64,000 nucleotides of DNA, from contig NZ_CP024047.1 in the NCBI RefSeq assembly GCF_003430825.1, positions 186,001 to 250,000 of the forward strand, read 5' to 3'. This DNA comes from Natrarchaeobaculum sulfurireducens. Lineage in GTDB: Archaea > Halobacteriota > Halobacteria > Halobacteriales > Natrialbaceae. Each line of letters opens with the position of its first letter. Positions within the stretch are counted from its first letter, which is position 1. The notes under the pieces were generated by a model. That model saw nothing but the letters and a program-made list of their open reading frames with translations. It ran no database searches and had not been told where the DNA came from. A program made the position numbers and the translations under genes. Shown one piece after another: positions 52,433 through 61,879 of the stretch.

Positions 52433-53524
52433 ATGTACGACCTGGTCGTGGTGGGCGTCGGCCCGACCGGCGCGCGCGTCTCCCGACGCGTCGCCGAGCA
52501 GGGATTCGACGTACTCGCCCTCGAGAAGGGGGAGATCGGACGGCCGCTTGCCTGTTCGGGCCACGTCAGCACCGACGTGTGGGCGTTCACTGGTTCGGAG
52601 GCCCGCGAGGACCTGTTTCAAAACGAGATCTACGGCGCACGATTTCACGTCGGCGGGCCACACAGCCGTGCGTATCCGTTCTACAAGCGCGAGGTCGCCT
52701 CGAACGTCATCGACCGAGTCGGTCTCGATCGACACCTCGCAGACCTCGCACGCGAAGCCGGTGTAGACGTCCGCGAGGGCCACACCGTCACGTCGGTTCG
52801 GGAGTACCACGATCGCGTCGAAATCGTCGCGAACGGCCCCGACGGCTCGGAGACGTTCGAGGCGAAACTGGTCGCCGGCTGTGACGGCCCTCGTTCTCGA
52901 GTGCGGGACGAACTCGACCTTCCACAGCCCGACGAACTGCTTCACGGCGTACTCGCGTTCTCCGACGAGGAAGACCACCAGGACTTCGTCGACGTTCACC
53001 TCACCGCACCGACGTTTTTCGCCTGGCGCATCCCGCGTGGTGATGCGGGCGTCGAGTACGGTCTCGCGGCTCCGCCGGGCGTTCAGGTGACCAGACACTT
53101 CGAGGAGTTGATCGACGGCTACGAAATCGACGTCGCCCACCGCTGCTCCGGGGCGATCCCGATCGGCCCGCCCGAGCGCGTGACGTCGCGTCGGGTCTTT
53201 CTCGTCGGCGACGCGGCGGCCCAGACCAAACCCTTCACCGGCGGCGGCATCTGTTATGGGATGACGGCCGCAGATCACGCGGCCCGCGAGATCGACCCGG
53301 ACCGACCGTCGACGCTTGCCGCCTACGAGCGTGCCTGGCGTGCCGATCTGGAACGCGAGCAACACCTCGGCCACTTGCTCCGGCGGGCGTACTCGCTCCC
53401 AGAACCGGTCCAGCGAATCGGGCTCCGCGCGCTCTCGGGCGAGATCGGCGTCCACATGGACCGACCGACCTCGCTCGTCTCGCCGACTCACCTCCGCGCG
53501 ATGCTCTCGAGGCTCCGGCCGTAG
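52433..53524 (+). CDS. geranylgeranyl reductase family FAD protein
   Basis: The 363-residue flavoprotein has MYDLVVVGVGPTGARVSRRV, the family-specific GEIGRPLACSGHVS, and a second FAD motif FLVGDAAAQTKPFTGGGICY. These proteins reduce isoprenoid double bonds in archaeal membrane lipids or related compounds; the true digeranylgeranylglycerophospholipid reductase and several paralogues share these motifs. A TATA-like ACTATTTATT lies 22-31 nt upstream of the ATG, indicating its own leaderless promoter. Confidence 0.88.
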   Translation: MYDLVVVGVGPTGARVSRRVAEQGFDVLALEKGEIGRPLACSGHVSTDVWAFTGSEAREDLFQNEIYGARFHVGGPHSRAYPFYKREVASNVIDRVGLDRHLADLAREAGVDVREGHTVTSVREYHDRVEIVANGPDGSETFEAKLVAGCDGPRSRVRDELDLPQPDELLHGVLAFSDEEDHQDFVDVHLTAPTFFAWRIPRGDAGVEYGLAAPPGVQVTRHFEELIDGYEIDVAHRCSGAIPIGPPERVTSRRVFLVGDAAAQTKPFTGGGICYGMTAADHAAREIDPDRPSTLAAYERAWRADLEREQHLGHLLRRAYSLPEPVQRIGLRALSGEIGVHMDRPTSLVSPTHLRAMLSRLRP

Positions 53525-53593
53525 TGCCCGCCGTGTGACCGTCCCAGGCCGCAGTCGACAGACCGAAGACGCCGCCGCCGCAACCATCGGGAG

Positions 53594-55060
53594 ATGACTG
53601 GTCGGCAATCGCCCCTTCTCGAGTCCGTCGCGAGTGGGCTCGAGCGGCTCAGGATTATCGACGCTGAGCGATTTCGACCGACAGCCGACCTGGCGTGGCC
53701 CCGGATCGTTACCGGGCTCGCCATCATGTCGAAACAGACGGCCGACCTGGCGATGGTCGGCATCGCCGTCGGCACGGCGGGAACCGCCGGGCTGGCGTTT
53801 GCGCTCGCATACTGGGAGATCGTCCTCATGATCGGTCTCGGCCTCTCCGGGGGCACCGTCTCGCTGGTCTCACAGAACTACGGCGGTGACGAACCCGAGC
53901 GGGCCTCCGTCGTCGTCACGCAGAGCGTCTTTCTCGCGATTGCGATTGCTCTCCCCCTCGCGGCTGCGTTCGTTCTGTTCGCCGAGTCGTTGATCGGGCT
54001 CTTCGCGACGGGACCCGGCGGACTCGAGACCGACGGCGTCGGTGAGGAGTCACTCGCACACGGGGTTACCTATCTCGTCCTCGTCGCGCCGGCCGTGTTG
54101 TTCGAACTCCTGAACCTGATCGCCAGTCGCACCTACACGGGCGTCGGCGATACGTTCACCGAGATGGTCGTCCGCGCAGGTGGCGCCCTGTTGAATATCG
54201 CACTCAGCGCGCTGTTGATCTTCGGTGTCGGTATGGGCGTCGCCGGTGCGGCGATCGGCACGAGCGTTTCGACCGGCGCTGTGACGGTCGTTCTCGCGTG
54301 GGGGATGGTCGGTCGCTCCTACGGCAGCCTCGGCATGGAGCCCAGCCCGGTGCCGATCTCGCGTTCGAGTCTGCGGCTCGAGCCCGCGTTGTTGGGGCAA
54401 CTGATCGAGATCTCCGCACCCGAAATCGGCCGACGGATCGCCGAGGGGTTCGTCGTCTTCCCGTTGCTGTGGATCGCGGCGACGTTCGGCCCCGTAATCG
54501 TGACCGCACTCGAGGTCGGTCGGCGGGTGCGAAGCCTGATCAACAGCGTCAACTGGGGGCTGGGACTCGCGGCGAGTTCGCTCGTCGGCCAGCACCTCGG
54601 GGCCGACGAGGAAGACGAGGCGGGGGCGTATGGAGCGGCTATTCTCCGACTCGCAACGGTCGTCTACGTCGGTCTGGCAGCGGCGATCGTCATCTTTGCC
54701 GAACCAATCTCGGGGCTGTTCGTCAGCGAGCCCGATAGCGTCGCCGCGACAGCAACGTTCGTCGCCGTCGCCGCGATCAGTGCGATCGGGCTGGGGATCG
54801 ACGGTGTCGCGTCGGGGGCGCTCCTCGGTGCTGGCGACACCCGACTCCCGTTTCTGGCCTCGCTCGTCGGTCGGTACGTCTTCGCTGTCCCGGCGGCCGC
54901 CCTCGCCCTTCTCACACCGCTTGGGGTCGTTGCACTCTATCTCGCGCTTTTGCTCGAGACGTACGTCCCCGGCGGCATCAACTGCTGGTTGTTCAACCGT
55001 GGCCGCTGGAAGGCCGTGAGTCGGCGGTATCGACCCTCAGCCGAGGTCGAATCCGGCTGA
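53594..55060 (+). CDS. MATE-family efflux transporter
   Basis: The 488-residue protein has about 12 membrane helices in two repeats. MATE features include RIVTGLAIMSKQTADLAMVG, LSGGTVSLVSQNYGGDEPER, GVGDTFTEMVVRAGGALLNI and the second-half LGAGDTRLPFLASLVGRYVF with VPGGINCWLF. It would export drugs or metabolites in exchange for Na+ or H+. It follows the geranylgeranyl-reductase-like gene by about 70 bases. Confidence 0.92.
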   Translation: MTGRQSPLLESVASGLERLRIIDAERFRPTADLAWPRIVTGLAIMSKQTADLAMVGIAVGTAGTAGLAFALAYWEIVLMIGLGLSGGTVSLVSQNYGGDEPERASVVVTQSVFLAIAIALPLAAAFVLFAESLIGLFATGPGGLETDGVGEESLAHGVTYLVLVAPAVLFELLNLIASRTYTGVGDTFTEMVVRAGGALLNIALSALLIFGVGMGVAGAAIGTSVSTGAVTVVLAWGMVGRSYGSLGMEPSPVPISRSSLRLEPALLGQLIEISAPEIGRRIAEGFVVFPLLWIAATFGPVIVTALEVGRRVRSLINSVNWGLGLAASSLVGQHLGADEEDEAGAYGAAILRLATVVYVGLAAAIVIFAEPISGLFVSEPDSVAATATFVAVAAISAIGLGIDGVASGALLGAGDTRLPFLASLVGRYVFAVPAAALALLTPLGVVALYLALLLETYVPGGINCWLFNRGRWKAVSRRYRPSAEVESG

Positions 55061-55137
55061 AATCGGCTCGTTGCTCGGTCGGTCACACAGCTTCCGGGGG
55101 TTCGCTGGGCCACTGTCGGTGCTGTCGTGACCCCCGT

Positions 55138-56664
55138 CTAGAGGAACGGCCGCCAGTAGTACGGGCTAATGAAGCCCTCGACGAAGCCAGCGACCGCGAG
55201 TAAGATGCCGATGCCGACGAGGACCCAGAACGCTCGCTCGAGCGCGTCGGCGAACGCCTGCCGGTCGATTCGGCCCTTGTGTGCACGCCAGCCGACGAGG
55301 CCGAGCCAGATGCCGAGCGCGCTCGCGACGAAGATCGCTGGGATCTCGAAGATACCGTGAGGGATCACGAACGCCAGCAACTCGAGCGGCTCGGCCTCGA
55401 GGCGGGCAGTGATGCCGATGAAGACGCCGTTGAACAGCAGCGACGCGATCGCTGGGATCACCAGTGCGACGCCAGCGTAGGCGGTCGTGATTGCGACGAG
55501 CCAGTTGTTCCCGAAGAACTCGAGGGCTGCGGTGGGGGGAATGTGCCCCTCGAGTCGAGCCGAAATCGCCGCTGCCGGGAGGACGTCGGTGTAGGGGTCG
55601 ACGAGGAGCCAGCCGCCGACGAACGAGCCGACCCCGAGGACGACCACGAGCGCGTGGAGACCGATCGTCTCGCGGACGAACACGCTCATATCCTTCCAGC
55701 CGCGTCGAACCCCGGCCCGGAACTGGGTTCGTAGCGATCGGTCCGCCATTGCTGGGGGGTGGAGTCGACCGCGGTAGCGATCGTAGAGTGCTGTCTTCAG
55801 CAGATCGAGCGCTGGCAACACGACGAAGACGGAGACGAGTGAGACGACCATCGCGACCTCGAACAGCACCAGAACGCTCGAGACGACTGACATCGCGAGC
55901 AACAGACCGACCGAGAGGGCATAATAAAACGTGGCGTCGACCGGACGCGCCCGGACGAAGCCTCCGGCCCGCGGGAGCGAACCGAAGACGCCGACGTCGT
56001 CGACGACGACCGCCACCGGCGCGAACGCGAACAGCGCCCTGATCACGGCGATCACAGCGACGAACGCCAGGACGCCCAGCAGGACGATGGGGATCGCAAG
56101 CAGCGGTGTTGCGAGTCCGACCGTCCCCGCAAGCAGGATCGTCGGCAGGCCGATCAGGAGCCCGACCACGAGCCACAGGAGCAACTCGAGGACGTACAGG
56201 CCGAAAAACGTCGAGCCGTAGCGTTTTACGCCCCCTATTCCGGTGACGAGCCCGCGTTCGGACCGTAGCCGGGCGTCACAGGCCGTGAGCTGTCCGGCCG
56301 AGACGTATGCGGTGAGGGCGACGAACGCGAAGAGACTCACGAAAACCGTCACGATCACGAGCAGGGCAAGCGGGAGCGTCGCTAGCGGCTCGAGGGCCGA
56401 ACCGACGTCGAGCAGCCACGCCTCGAACGCCTCGGGCTCGCCTTCCGGGTCGGGGACGTCCGTCTCGAGGTCGGCGAACGCCGTCTCTGCGGCTTCGAGC
56501 CGACCGGTCGTCTCGAGGTAGACGAAACCGATGATCGCCGCGAGAAAGGGGAGGACGCGGACGATGGCGGGGACAGCCGCGCCGAGTAAGTACAGCGGGA
56601 GCAAGTCGGCTGGTCGTCGTCGAAAGACGGCAACGACGGCTGCCACCGAATCAGAGAGACTCAT
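55138..56664 (-). CDS. stage II sporulation protein M (SpoIIM)-like membrane protein fused to an N-terminal membrane domain
   Basis: The 508-residue protein has an N-terminal ~290-residue region with six helices. A C-terminal SpoIIM domain follows: HALVVVLGVGSFVGGWLLVD, then ALEFFGNNWLVAITTAYAGV and LLAFVIPHGIFEIPAIFVAS. The F-x-N-N and H-G-x-x-E-I-P motifs are characteristic. In bacilli SpoIIM recruits peptidoglycan hydrolases; in archaea its role is unknown. It is convergent with the MATE gene. Confidence 0.85.
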   Translation of the reverse strand: MSLSDSVAAVVAVFRRRPADLLPLYLLGAAVPAIVRVLPFLAAIIGFVYLETTGRLEAAETAFADLETDVPDPEGEPEAFEAWLLDVGSALEPLATLPLALLVIVTVFVSLFAFVALTAYVSAGQLTACDARLRSERGLVTGIGGVKRYGSTFFGLYVLELLLWLVVGLLIGLPTILLAGTVGLATPLLAIPIVLLGVLAFVAVIAVIRALFAFAPVAVVVDDVGVFGSLPRAGGFVRARPVDATFYYALSVGLLLAMSVVSSVLVLFEVAMVVSLVSVFVVLPALDLLKTALYDRYRGRLHPPAMADRSLRTQFRAGVRRGWKDMSVFVRETIGLHALVVVLGVGSFVGGWLLVDPYTDVLPAAAISARLEGHIPPTAALEFFGNNWLVAITTAYAGVALVIPAIASLLFNGVFIGITARLEAEPLELLAFVIPHGIFEIPAIFVASALGIWLGLVGWRAHKGRIDRQAFADALERAFWVLVGIGILLAVAGFVEGFISPYYWRPFL

Positions 56665-56732
56665 ATAGGGTGTTCATCATCACGTTAGTTAACCTGTTTG
56701 ATCTATCATAGTTCGTGATACGATCGACGGCC

Positions 56733-57008
56733 TCAGTTGTACGTCCGATCGTCGAAGCCGTCGCTCGAGTCGTCGTCGCGGCCGCCGGAGAGCCGCGGGG
56801 TAAACCCGCCGGTGAGGATGACGGCGACGACGATAAGCGAGGCGGCGAGAACGACGTAGTCGGCACTGGGTTCGTAGCCAGCGAGGCCGGCACCCGTGGA
56901 GACGACGAAGATGGTGACGGTGAAGACGATCGTCGCGAGCAGTCCGATGACGACGATGCCGATGACGCTCGCGAGAAGCCCTCTCAGGATACGGGTGATC
57001 GATGACAT
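56733..57008 (-). CDS. two-helix small membrane protein
   Basis: The 91-residue protein has two hydrophobic helices (LLASVIGIVVIGLLATIVFT and DYVVLAASLIVVAVILTGGF) and an acidic C-terminal tail (RDDDSSDGFDD). It starts at MSSITRILRG (57008). It is transcribed in the same direction as the SpoIIM-like gene, 68 bases before it. No family is recognised. Confidence 0.65.
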   Translation of the reverse strand: MSSITRILRGLLASVIGIVVIGLLATIVFTVTIFVVSTGAGLAGYEPSADYVVLAASLIVVAVILTGGFTPRLSGGRDDDSSDGFDDRTYN

Positions 57009-57102
57009 CGCTCTCCTCGTTGGCACCCGGGGCACGTAGTGATTCGCATCCAAACCGGTGAGAAAGACAGAAATCGATGACCCGCGTCGAAGTCGCTCTC
57101 GA

Positions 57103-57245
57103 TTAGCCGAGGGCATACCTGAGCTTGGGGTAGCGCTCGATCAGCGTCTCGCCGCCGACGCGCCACTGCTCGATGGAGCGTAGGTTCCTTGCTAGCAGGT
57201 CATCAGACGGCGACGCCAGGTCACACTTACAGTTCGTGGCGTCCT
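57103..57245 (-). pseudogene. probable gene remnant
   Basis: The minus strand encodes NCKCDLASPSDDLLARNLRS, then IEQWRVGGETLIERYPKLRY and ALG before a stop at 57103-57105. Composition is protein-like, but an in-frame TAG lies immediately upstream and there is no start codon. It may be the 3' end of a lost gene or a very short protein using an unusual start. Confidence 0.35.
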
Positions 57246-57254
57246 ATTCCCGGT

Positions 57255-58397
57255 ATGGTCACCACACTTACGGCCGATCGACTCGCGGAACTCGTCGACG
57301 GCGACGAACCGTTCGCACTCGTCGACACTCGGCCGGCGGATAGCTTCGAGTCCTGGCACATTCCCGGTGCGATTCACTTTCCGTTCGGCCCAGAAGAGGA
57401 ACTCGACGGTCGACTCGAGGAGTTTCGCGAGACCGTCGGCGAGACCGAGCGGGTCGTCACGATCTGTGCGAAAGGCATCTCGTCGGGTACCCTCGCGACG
57501 CAACTCGCCTCGGCTACCGACGAGTACGAGATCCAGGCCGTCGACGGTGGCATGAAAGCCTGGAGCGGTGTCTACGAGGCCGCCGAAATCGACCTCGGTG
57601 ACGGCCTCGTCGTCGTCCAGGTTCAGCGCCGGGCGAAGGGCTGTCTCGGCTACGTCGTCGGCTGTGAGGCGACTGGCGAGGCCGTCGTCGTCGATGCCAC
57701 GGCGGACATCGAAGCGTTCGAGGTCGCAGCCGAGGAGGCAGGCCTCACCATCACCGCCGTGATCGATACCCACGTCCACGCCGACCACGTCTCCGGCGGG
57801 CGCGAACTCGCCGACACCCTCGGGATTCCCTACTATCTCGGCGAGCATGCGGCCGACCGCGACGTACAGGTCGAGTTTACCCCGCTGGCGCGAAACGAGG
57901 TGCTCGAGATCGGTGAGTGCGAACTGAAGGCGCTCTATACGCCCGGCCACACGAGCGACATGCTCTCGGTGTTCGTCGACGGCCGGGCGTTGCTCACCGC
58001 CGATACGCTTCACGCCGGCTCGACCGGGCGTACGGAACTCGAGTTCAGCGACGACGAAGGCGAGACTGGCGCACGGCTGCTTTACGAGACACTCCACCGG
58101 ACGATCCTGTCGATGCCCGACGACGTCGTCGTCCTGCCGGGACACGTCGCGGTTACCGCCGACGGCGAGTTCGAACACGGCGCTCCCGGCGAACCGATCA
58201 CGACGACGATCCGCGCGGCTCGAACCGAAATGGACGCCCTGCAACTCGAGGAGGAGGCGTTCGTCGACCGGCTCGCCGAGGCCGGCGAGAAGCCGGCGAA
58301 CTACGAGGAAATCATCGATCTGAACCGCGGCGTTACGTCGAAATCGCCCGACGACCGCGTCGAACTCGAGTTAGGACCGAACAACTGTTCGGCGTAG
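57255..58397 (+). CDS. rhodanese plus metallo-beta-lactamase fusion, persulfide-type hydrolase
   Basis: The 380-residue protein has an N-terminal rhodanese-like domain (FALVDTRPADSFESWHIPGA; the usual active-site Cys is in VVTICAKGISSGTLA) and a C-terminal metallo-beta-lactamase domain (THVHADHVSGGRELADTLG, ALYTPGHTSDMLSVFVDGRA, LLTADTLHAG). The order rhodanese first, MBL second, differs from the common MBL-rhodanese order of CstB. Such fusions act as persulfide dioxygenase/sulfurtransferases in sulfide detoxification. The ATG at 57255 follows a short promoter-like region. Confidence 0.87.
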   Translation: MVTTLTADRLAELVDGDEPFALVDTRPADSFESWHIPGAIHFPFGPEEELDGRLEEFRETVGETERVVTICAKGISSGTLATQLASATDEYEIQAVDGGMKAWSGVYEAAEIDLGDGLVVVQVQRRAKGCLGYVVGCEATGEAVVVDATADIEAFEVAAEEAGLTITAVIDTHVHADHVSGGRELADTLGIPYYLGEHAADRDVQVEFTPLARNEVLEIGECELKALYTPGHTSDMLSVFVDGRALLTADTLHAGSTGRTELEFSDDEGETGARLLYETLHRTILSMPDDVVVLPGHVAVTADGEFEHGAPGEPITTTIRAARTEMDALQLEEEAFVDRLAEAGEKPANYEEIIDLNRGVTSKSPDDRVELELGPNNCSA

Positions 58398-58552
58398 GCG
58401 GGAACGACGCACTCGACAGCGGTGAAAATCGACGTCTGGGTCGGTAGGCACCGGTCGAACGGCGACAGTGACGCCAGCGAGACTGTTCGGCCCGTCGTTC
58501 GGTCAGATCCCGTGAGAAGGGGTTTTCCAATACCGTGTCGTGTGTTACCGCG

Positions 58553-58738
58553 GTGATCCGCGTGCAACTACAAGCCAGCCGTGACGTCGCGTGTCCACAC
58601 TGTGCCGAACGAACGACCGTCCCGATTTCGGACGAGGACGTCGAGGTAACCATCAGCCCGTACGTCGCCGCATTCGGCGACCATACGACGGTGACGTGCT
58701 CGAGTGAGCACACGTACTGGGTGTACTTCTGCCCGTAG
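58553..58738 (+). CDS. small zinc-finger-like protein
   Basis: The protein of about 61 residues reads IRVQLQASRDVACPHCAERT, then TVPISDEDVEVTISPYVAAF and CSSEHTYWVYFCP. The CPHC knuckle and a late Cys-x3-His...Cys suggest a zinc ribbon. Three in-frame GTG codons (58535, 58553, 58562) are possible starts; the middle one is used because the strand IRVQLQ looks like the first element. Small zinc-finger proteins are common and poorly known in haloarchaea. Confidence 0.6.
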   Translation: MIRVQLQASRDVACPHCAERTTVPISDEDVEVTISPYVAAFGDHTTVTCSSEHTYWVYFCP

Positions 58739-58748
58739 GCAGTCCGGC

Positions 58749-59072
58749 TCACCGCGCGTACGTCTCGAGCCGGACGATCAGGCCGTCCTCGAGGGTGAAG
58801 AAGTCGGCGAAGGCGAACAGTTCGGTCTCCGACTCGAGCACCCGGCCGCGCGCGGCGACGCGGTCGCCCTCGGCGACAACCGCCTCGAGTTCGTGAGTCG
58901 TGTCGGGGTTCGGTCGCCCGTCGCGCATGAACGCGACGAACGCCGTGCGGTCCTCGAACGTGCGGTCCGGACGGCGCTGGACGAACTCGGGAGCGAGTAG
59001 CGACTCGAGCGTCCCGTAGTCGTGGTCGTCGAGCGCCTCGTAGTACCGTCGAACGGTGGCGGCCGCCTCCAT
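58749..59072 (-). CDS. SnoaL-like/NTF2-fold protein
   Basis: The 107-residue protein has the NTF2-like alpha+beta pattern: [60 protein letters not shown] and a final [20 protein letters not shown]. This fold serves as polyketide cyclase, ketosteroid isomerase or a simple ligand pocket; catalytic acids cannot be assigned. The start at 59072 is set by the first helix. It is divergent from tsr3, whose start is 82 nt away. Confidence 0.8.
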   Translation of the reverse strand: MEAAATVRRYYEALDDHDYGTLESLLAPEFVQRRPDRTFEDRTAFVAFMRDGRPNPDTTHELEAVVAEGDRVAARGRVLESETELFAFADFFTLEDGLIVRLETYAR

Positions 59073-59153
59073 GGCTCGAGGTTTCGACGCCAGCGGGAAA
59101 AGCGTGGCAGTCGATTCCGCGAGTTTTTGCCCGGACGGTTCGTACTCTCCCGC

Positions 59154-59654
59154 GTGGAGTGTCACGTCTACTACGAGGGCGACGACGACCCCGACAAGTG
59201 CACCGCTCGTCGGCTCGAGAAGTTCGACAAGGCAACCCTCTACCGGTCGATGTCGCAGGTCCCCTACGGGGTCGTGCTCAATCCGCACGCCGAGCAGGCG
59301 CTCTCGCCGGCCGACGCCGCTGAGGGCCTCGAAACGCTGGTCGCTCTCGACTGTTCGTGGGAGTCAGCCGAAGCCGCCTCGTTCCGAATGCGCGGCGTCC
59401 ATCGGGCGCTGCCGTTTCTGGTCGCCGCCAACCCGGTCAACTATGGCCGACCGTTCCAGCTGACGACCGTCGAGGCGCTGGCGGGTGCCTGTCGAATCTT
59501 CGGCGAGGACGACCTGGCTGTGGACCTCCTGGAACCGTTTCGCTGGGGTGAGACCTTCCTGACGCTCAACGAGGAGCCACTGCGCCGCTACAGCGAGTGT
59601 GCGGACTCGAGTGAGGTCGTCGCCGTCCAGGAAGACTATCTCGCCGACGAGTGA
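59154..59654 (+). CDS. tsr3: Tsr3-type rRNA aminocarboxypropyltransferase (DUF367)
   Basis: The 166-residue protein has the DUF367 pattern: [66 protein letters not shown] and [20 protein letters not shown]. Tsr3 adds the acp group to the hypermodified base of small-subunit rRNA (helix 31). The start is GTG at 59154. The L40e gene downstream fits a ribosome-linked neighbourhood. Confidence 0.92.
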   Translation: MECHVYYEGDDDPDKCTARRLEKFDKATLYRSMSQVPYGVVLNPHAEQALSPADAAEGLETLVALDCSWESAEAASFRMRGVHRALPFLVAANPVNYGRPFQLTTVEALAGACRIFGEDDLAVDLLEPFRWGETFLTLNEEPLRRYSECADSSEVVAVQEDYLADE

Positions 59655-59724
59655 CCAGTACCGTCGATCGCAAGCGCGACTCCCGATCACAGCGGTTATA
59701 TGTCCCACGGGCTAACGGAGCGAC

Positions 59725-59874
59725 ATGCCAAGCTTCGACGCCGCCGAAAAACGCACCCTCGAGAAGATGATCTGCATGCGCTGTAACGCCCGCAACTCCA
59801 AAGACGCCAAGAGCTGCCGCAAGTGCGGCTACAAGAACCTCCGACCCAAGGCCAAAGAGAAACGCGCGGCCTGA
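59725..59874 (+). CDS. rpl40e: 50S ribosomal protein L40e
   Basis: The 49-residue protein reads [49 protein letters not shown]. The CxxC...CxxC zinc ribbon and basic tail are diagnostic of L40e. It lies 70 nt after tsr3. Confidence 0.95.
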   Translation: MPSFDAAEKRTLEKMICMRCNARNSKDAKSCRKCGYKNLRPKAKEKRAA

Positions 59875-60027
59875 TCGACGGACCTGCTTTACCATCGATC
59901 CGTTTTCTCCGTCTATTCCCCCAGCGACTGCTCTTCGGTCGCGACCTCTTATCGGCGAATAGTAAGTAGTTATTACACCGGAAACGACAAGTAAAAACTA
60001 TATTGTATCCGGCTGAACCGTTCAATT

Positions 60028-60768
60028 ATGCAACCATTGCTCGCCAATGCAATCAGAACGACGCTCGAAGGCCACATCGTCGACTTCGTCGACCTCGTCC
60101 CGACGTTGATCGCCGCCGCTATCATCGTCTACGTCGGCGTCGTCGCCGGTCGAAAACTTCAGCCAGTTATTTCAGACCTCGGTCGCCGCGTGGAACTCGA
60201 CGAGACGGTTCGGGAGACGCCGTTCGGTGCCTTCTTCCCCAGCGGCTCTGGGGCAGTCTCGAGGTCGTTCGGTGTGCTGTTGAACTACTACGTCGTGGCG
60301 GTCGCCGTCTTCGCCGCCGTGGAGTGGGTTGCGATGCGAACGGGAACGACGACGACCTGGTTCGTCTCGACCTGGGCCCACGATCTCCTCTCGTACGTCC
60401 CACCGATCCTCCTCGGCATCTTCGTCCTGTTTGTCGGCTTCTTCCTGGCAAACTGGGCAACTGAGCAAGTCAGCAAGTCACCAGTGGCCGAGCGATTGGG
60501 TTCTCCATCGCTCCTGGCTGGTGCAACCAAAGCGTCCCTGTATTTTGTCGTGCTCGTTATCGGCCTCGACACGATGGGCGTCGACGTTACCATCCTCCAT
60601 ACGTTCGCACAGGCGTTCGCCTACGCTGTTGGTCTCGCAGTCGCACTCGCCGTCGGAATCGCCTTCGGCTGGGGCGGCAAGGACTACGTCGCTGAGAACA
60701 TCGACGGCTGGCTCGACCGCTCGCGCACCGTCGCCAGCGACTCTGCAGCGATCACGGGCGACGATTGA
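60028..60768 (+). CDS. membrane protein with conserved TM-helix repeats (mechanosensitive-channel-like)
   Basis: The 246-residue protein has at least five helices. The segment LVPTLIAAAIIVYVGVVAGR with KLQPVISDLGRRVELDETVR and the repeat YVPPILLGIFVLFVGFFLAN, then FAYAVGLAVALAVGIAFGWG with GKDYVAENIDGWL, match the pfam05552-type TM helix found next to small mechanosensitive channels. The soluble MscS beta domain is absent. Preceded by an AT-rich promoter region from about 59950. Confidence 0.8.
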   Translation: MQPLLANAIRTTLEGHIVDFVDLVPTLIAAAIIVYVGVVAGRKLQPVISDLGRRVELDETVRETPFGAFFPSGSGAVSRSFGVLLNYYVVAVAVFAAVEWVAMRTGTTTTWFVSTWAHDLLSYVPPILLGIFVLFVGFFLANWATEQVSKSPVAERLGSPSLLAGATKASLYFVVLVIGLDTMGVDVTILHTFAQAFAYAVGLAVALAVGIAFGWGGKDYVAENIDGWLDRSRTVASDSAAITGDD

Positions 60769-60898
60769 GGCCGTCGGACAGAACGAGCATACGCGGCCGC
60801 CACTTTCGTCCCCCGAATTCGCTCCAGTGACCGCTGGCCGATAGTCTACGTCTCCGGATCGAAGAGTCGTCCACTCGCGTCGTTCGTTCGCGGTCTCC

Positions 60899-61510
60899 CT
60901 ACTCGTCCGGATACTTCGGTTCGCGGTTTTCCGCACGCTCGAGCGCCGTCTCGACGACGTCACGGACGTCACCGTCGAAGACGTCGCCGTGGCCTGCGTA
61001 CAGGTGTTCGACTCCGTCTGGCATGCGCGCTAGAAGCTCCTCGATACTCTCGATGAGGCGCGCTCTGGACTGGCCGGCCATGTCGGTGCGACCGAAGCTG
61101 CCGTAGTCGAACGCGCCGTCGTCGTGGACGACCACGTCGCCCGAAAAGAGCGTCGTCTCGGAGACGAACGAGACGTGATCGTCGGCGTGACCTGGGGTGT
61201 AGACCACGTCGAAGGTCTCGTCCCCGATCTGAACAGTGTCGCCGTCCTCGATCGCGTGGGTGCGCCTCGGATGGTCGGCGTAGGCGTAGACGTCGGGATC
61301 GAAGGCGTCGACGACGGCCTCGAGCTGGGCGACGTGATCTCCGTGTTGGTGGGTCAACACGACTGCGTCGACGTCATCCGTGTACTCGCGAACCGCGTCG
61401 ATGACGCCGTCCCATCCGCCCGCGTCGACGAGCGTCGTCTCCTCTCCGACCGCGAGATAGGCGTTGCAAGTGAACGTCTCTGCGTCCTCGGTGACGTGAT
61501 GGATGTCCAT
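60899..61510 (-). CDS. metallo-beta-lactamase-fold hydrolase
   Basis: The 203-residue protein has the glyoxalase-II-like motif VVLTHQHGDHVAQLEAVVDA near residues 50-70, DVVYTPGHADDHVSFVSETT with the next metal His, and LFSGDVVVH supplying the bridging Asp. Final His lies in YAGHGDVFDG. It lacks the extra domain of true glyoxalase II, so the substrate is open. The start MDIHHVTEDAETF at 61510 is used because the frame upstream is Arg-rich. Confidence 0.88.
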   Translation of the reverse strand: MDIHHVTEDAETFTCNAYLAVGEETTLVDAGGWDGVIDAVREYTDDVDAVVLTHQHGDHVAQLEAVVDAFDPDVYAYADHPRRTHAIEDGDTVQIGDETFDVVYTPGHADDHVSFVSETTLFSGDVVVHDDGAFDYGSFGRTDMAGQSRARLIESIEELLARMPDGVEHLYAGHGDVFDGDVRDVVETALERAENREPKYPDE

Positions 61511-61705
61511 ACGCCGACACTCGCGGCCCGCGACAAAAACGGTGGCGCCCGTCCAGAGAGCCAGGTAGCGGCGACCCCTCGTCTCGGTGCCCTGGGTGTA
61601 TCGGTATCCCGTCGATGTCATCGCTCGAGTGACTGTGTCGTGTGGATTGGCACCAGCACTCACAACCGCGAAATTTTTTACTCGGTGTCTCGTACGTTCA
61701 CGTGC

Positions 61706-61879
61706 ATGGGATTCGGGAGCTACGACGAATCCGAGCGACAAGACGTCGACGCTGATTTTGACGAGGAAGACGGGGTACAATCCAGCGAGAACGCCCACGA
61801 CGGCACGATCGAGTTCGAAAACGGGGCCTCGAGCGACGAACTCCTCGACCGGCTCAAGGAGATCAAAGACGACCCCTGA
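61706..61879 (+). CDS. DUF5786 family small acidic protein
   Basis: The 57-residue protein reads MGFGSYDESERQDVDADFDE, then EDGVQSSENAHDGTIEFENG and ends SSDELLDRLKEIKDDP. This extremely acidic family is widespread in haloarchaea and usually sits before a DUF99 gene, as here: stop and start overlap by one base. It may be a stable helical adaptor; no function is known. Confidence 0.85.
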   Translation: MGFGSYDESERQDVDADFDEEDGVQSSENAHDGTIEFENGASSDELLDRLKEIKDDP

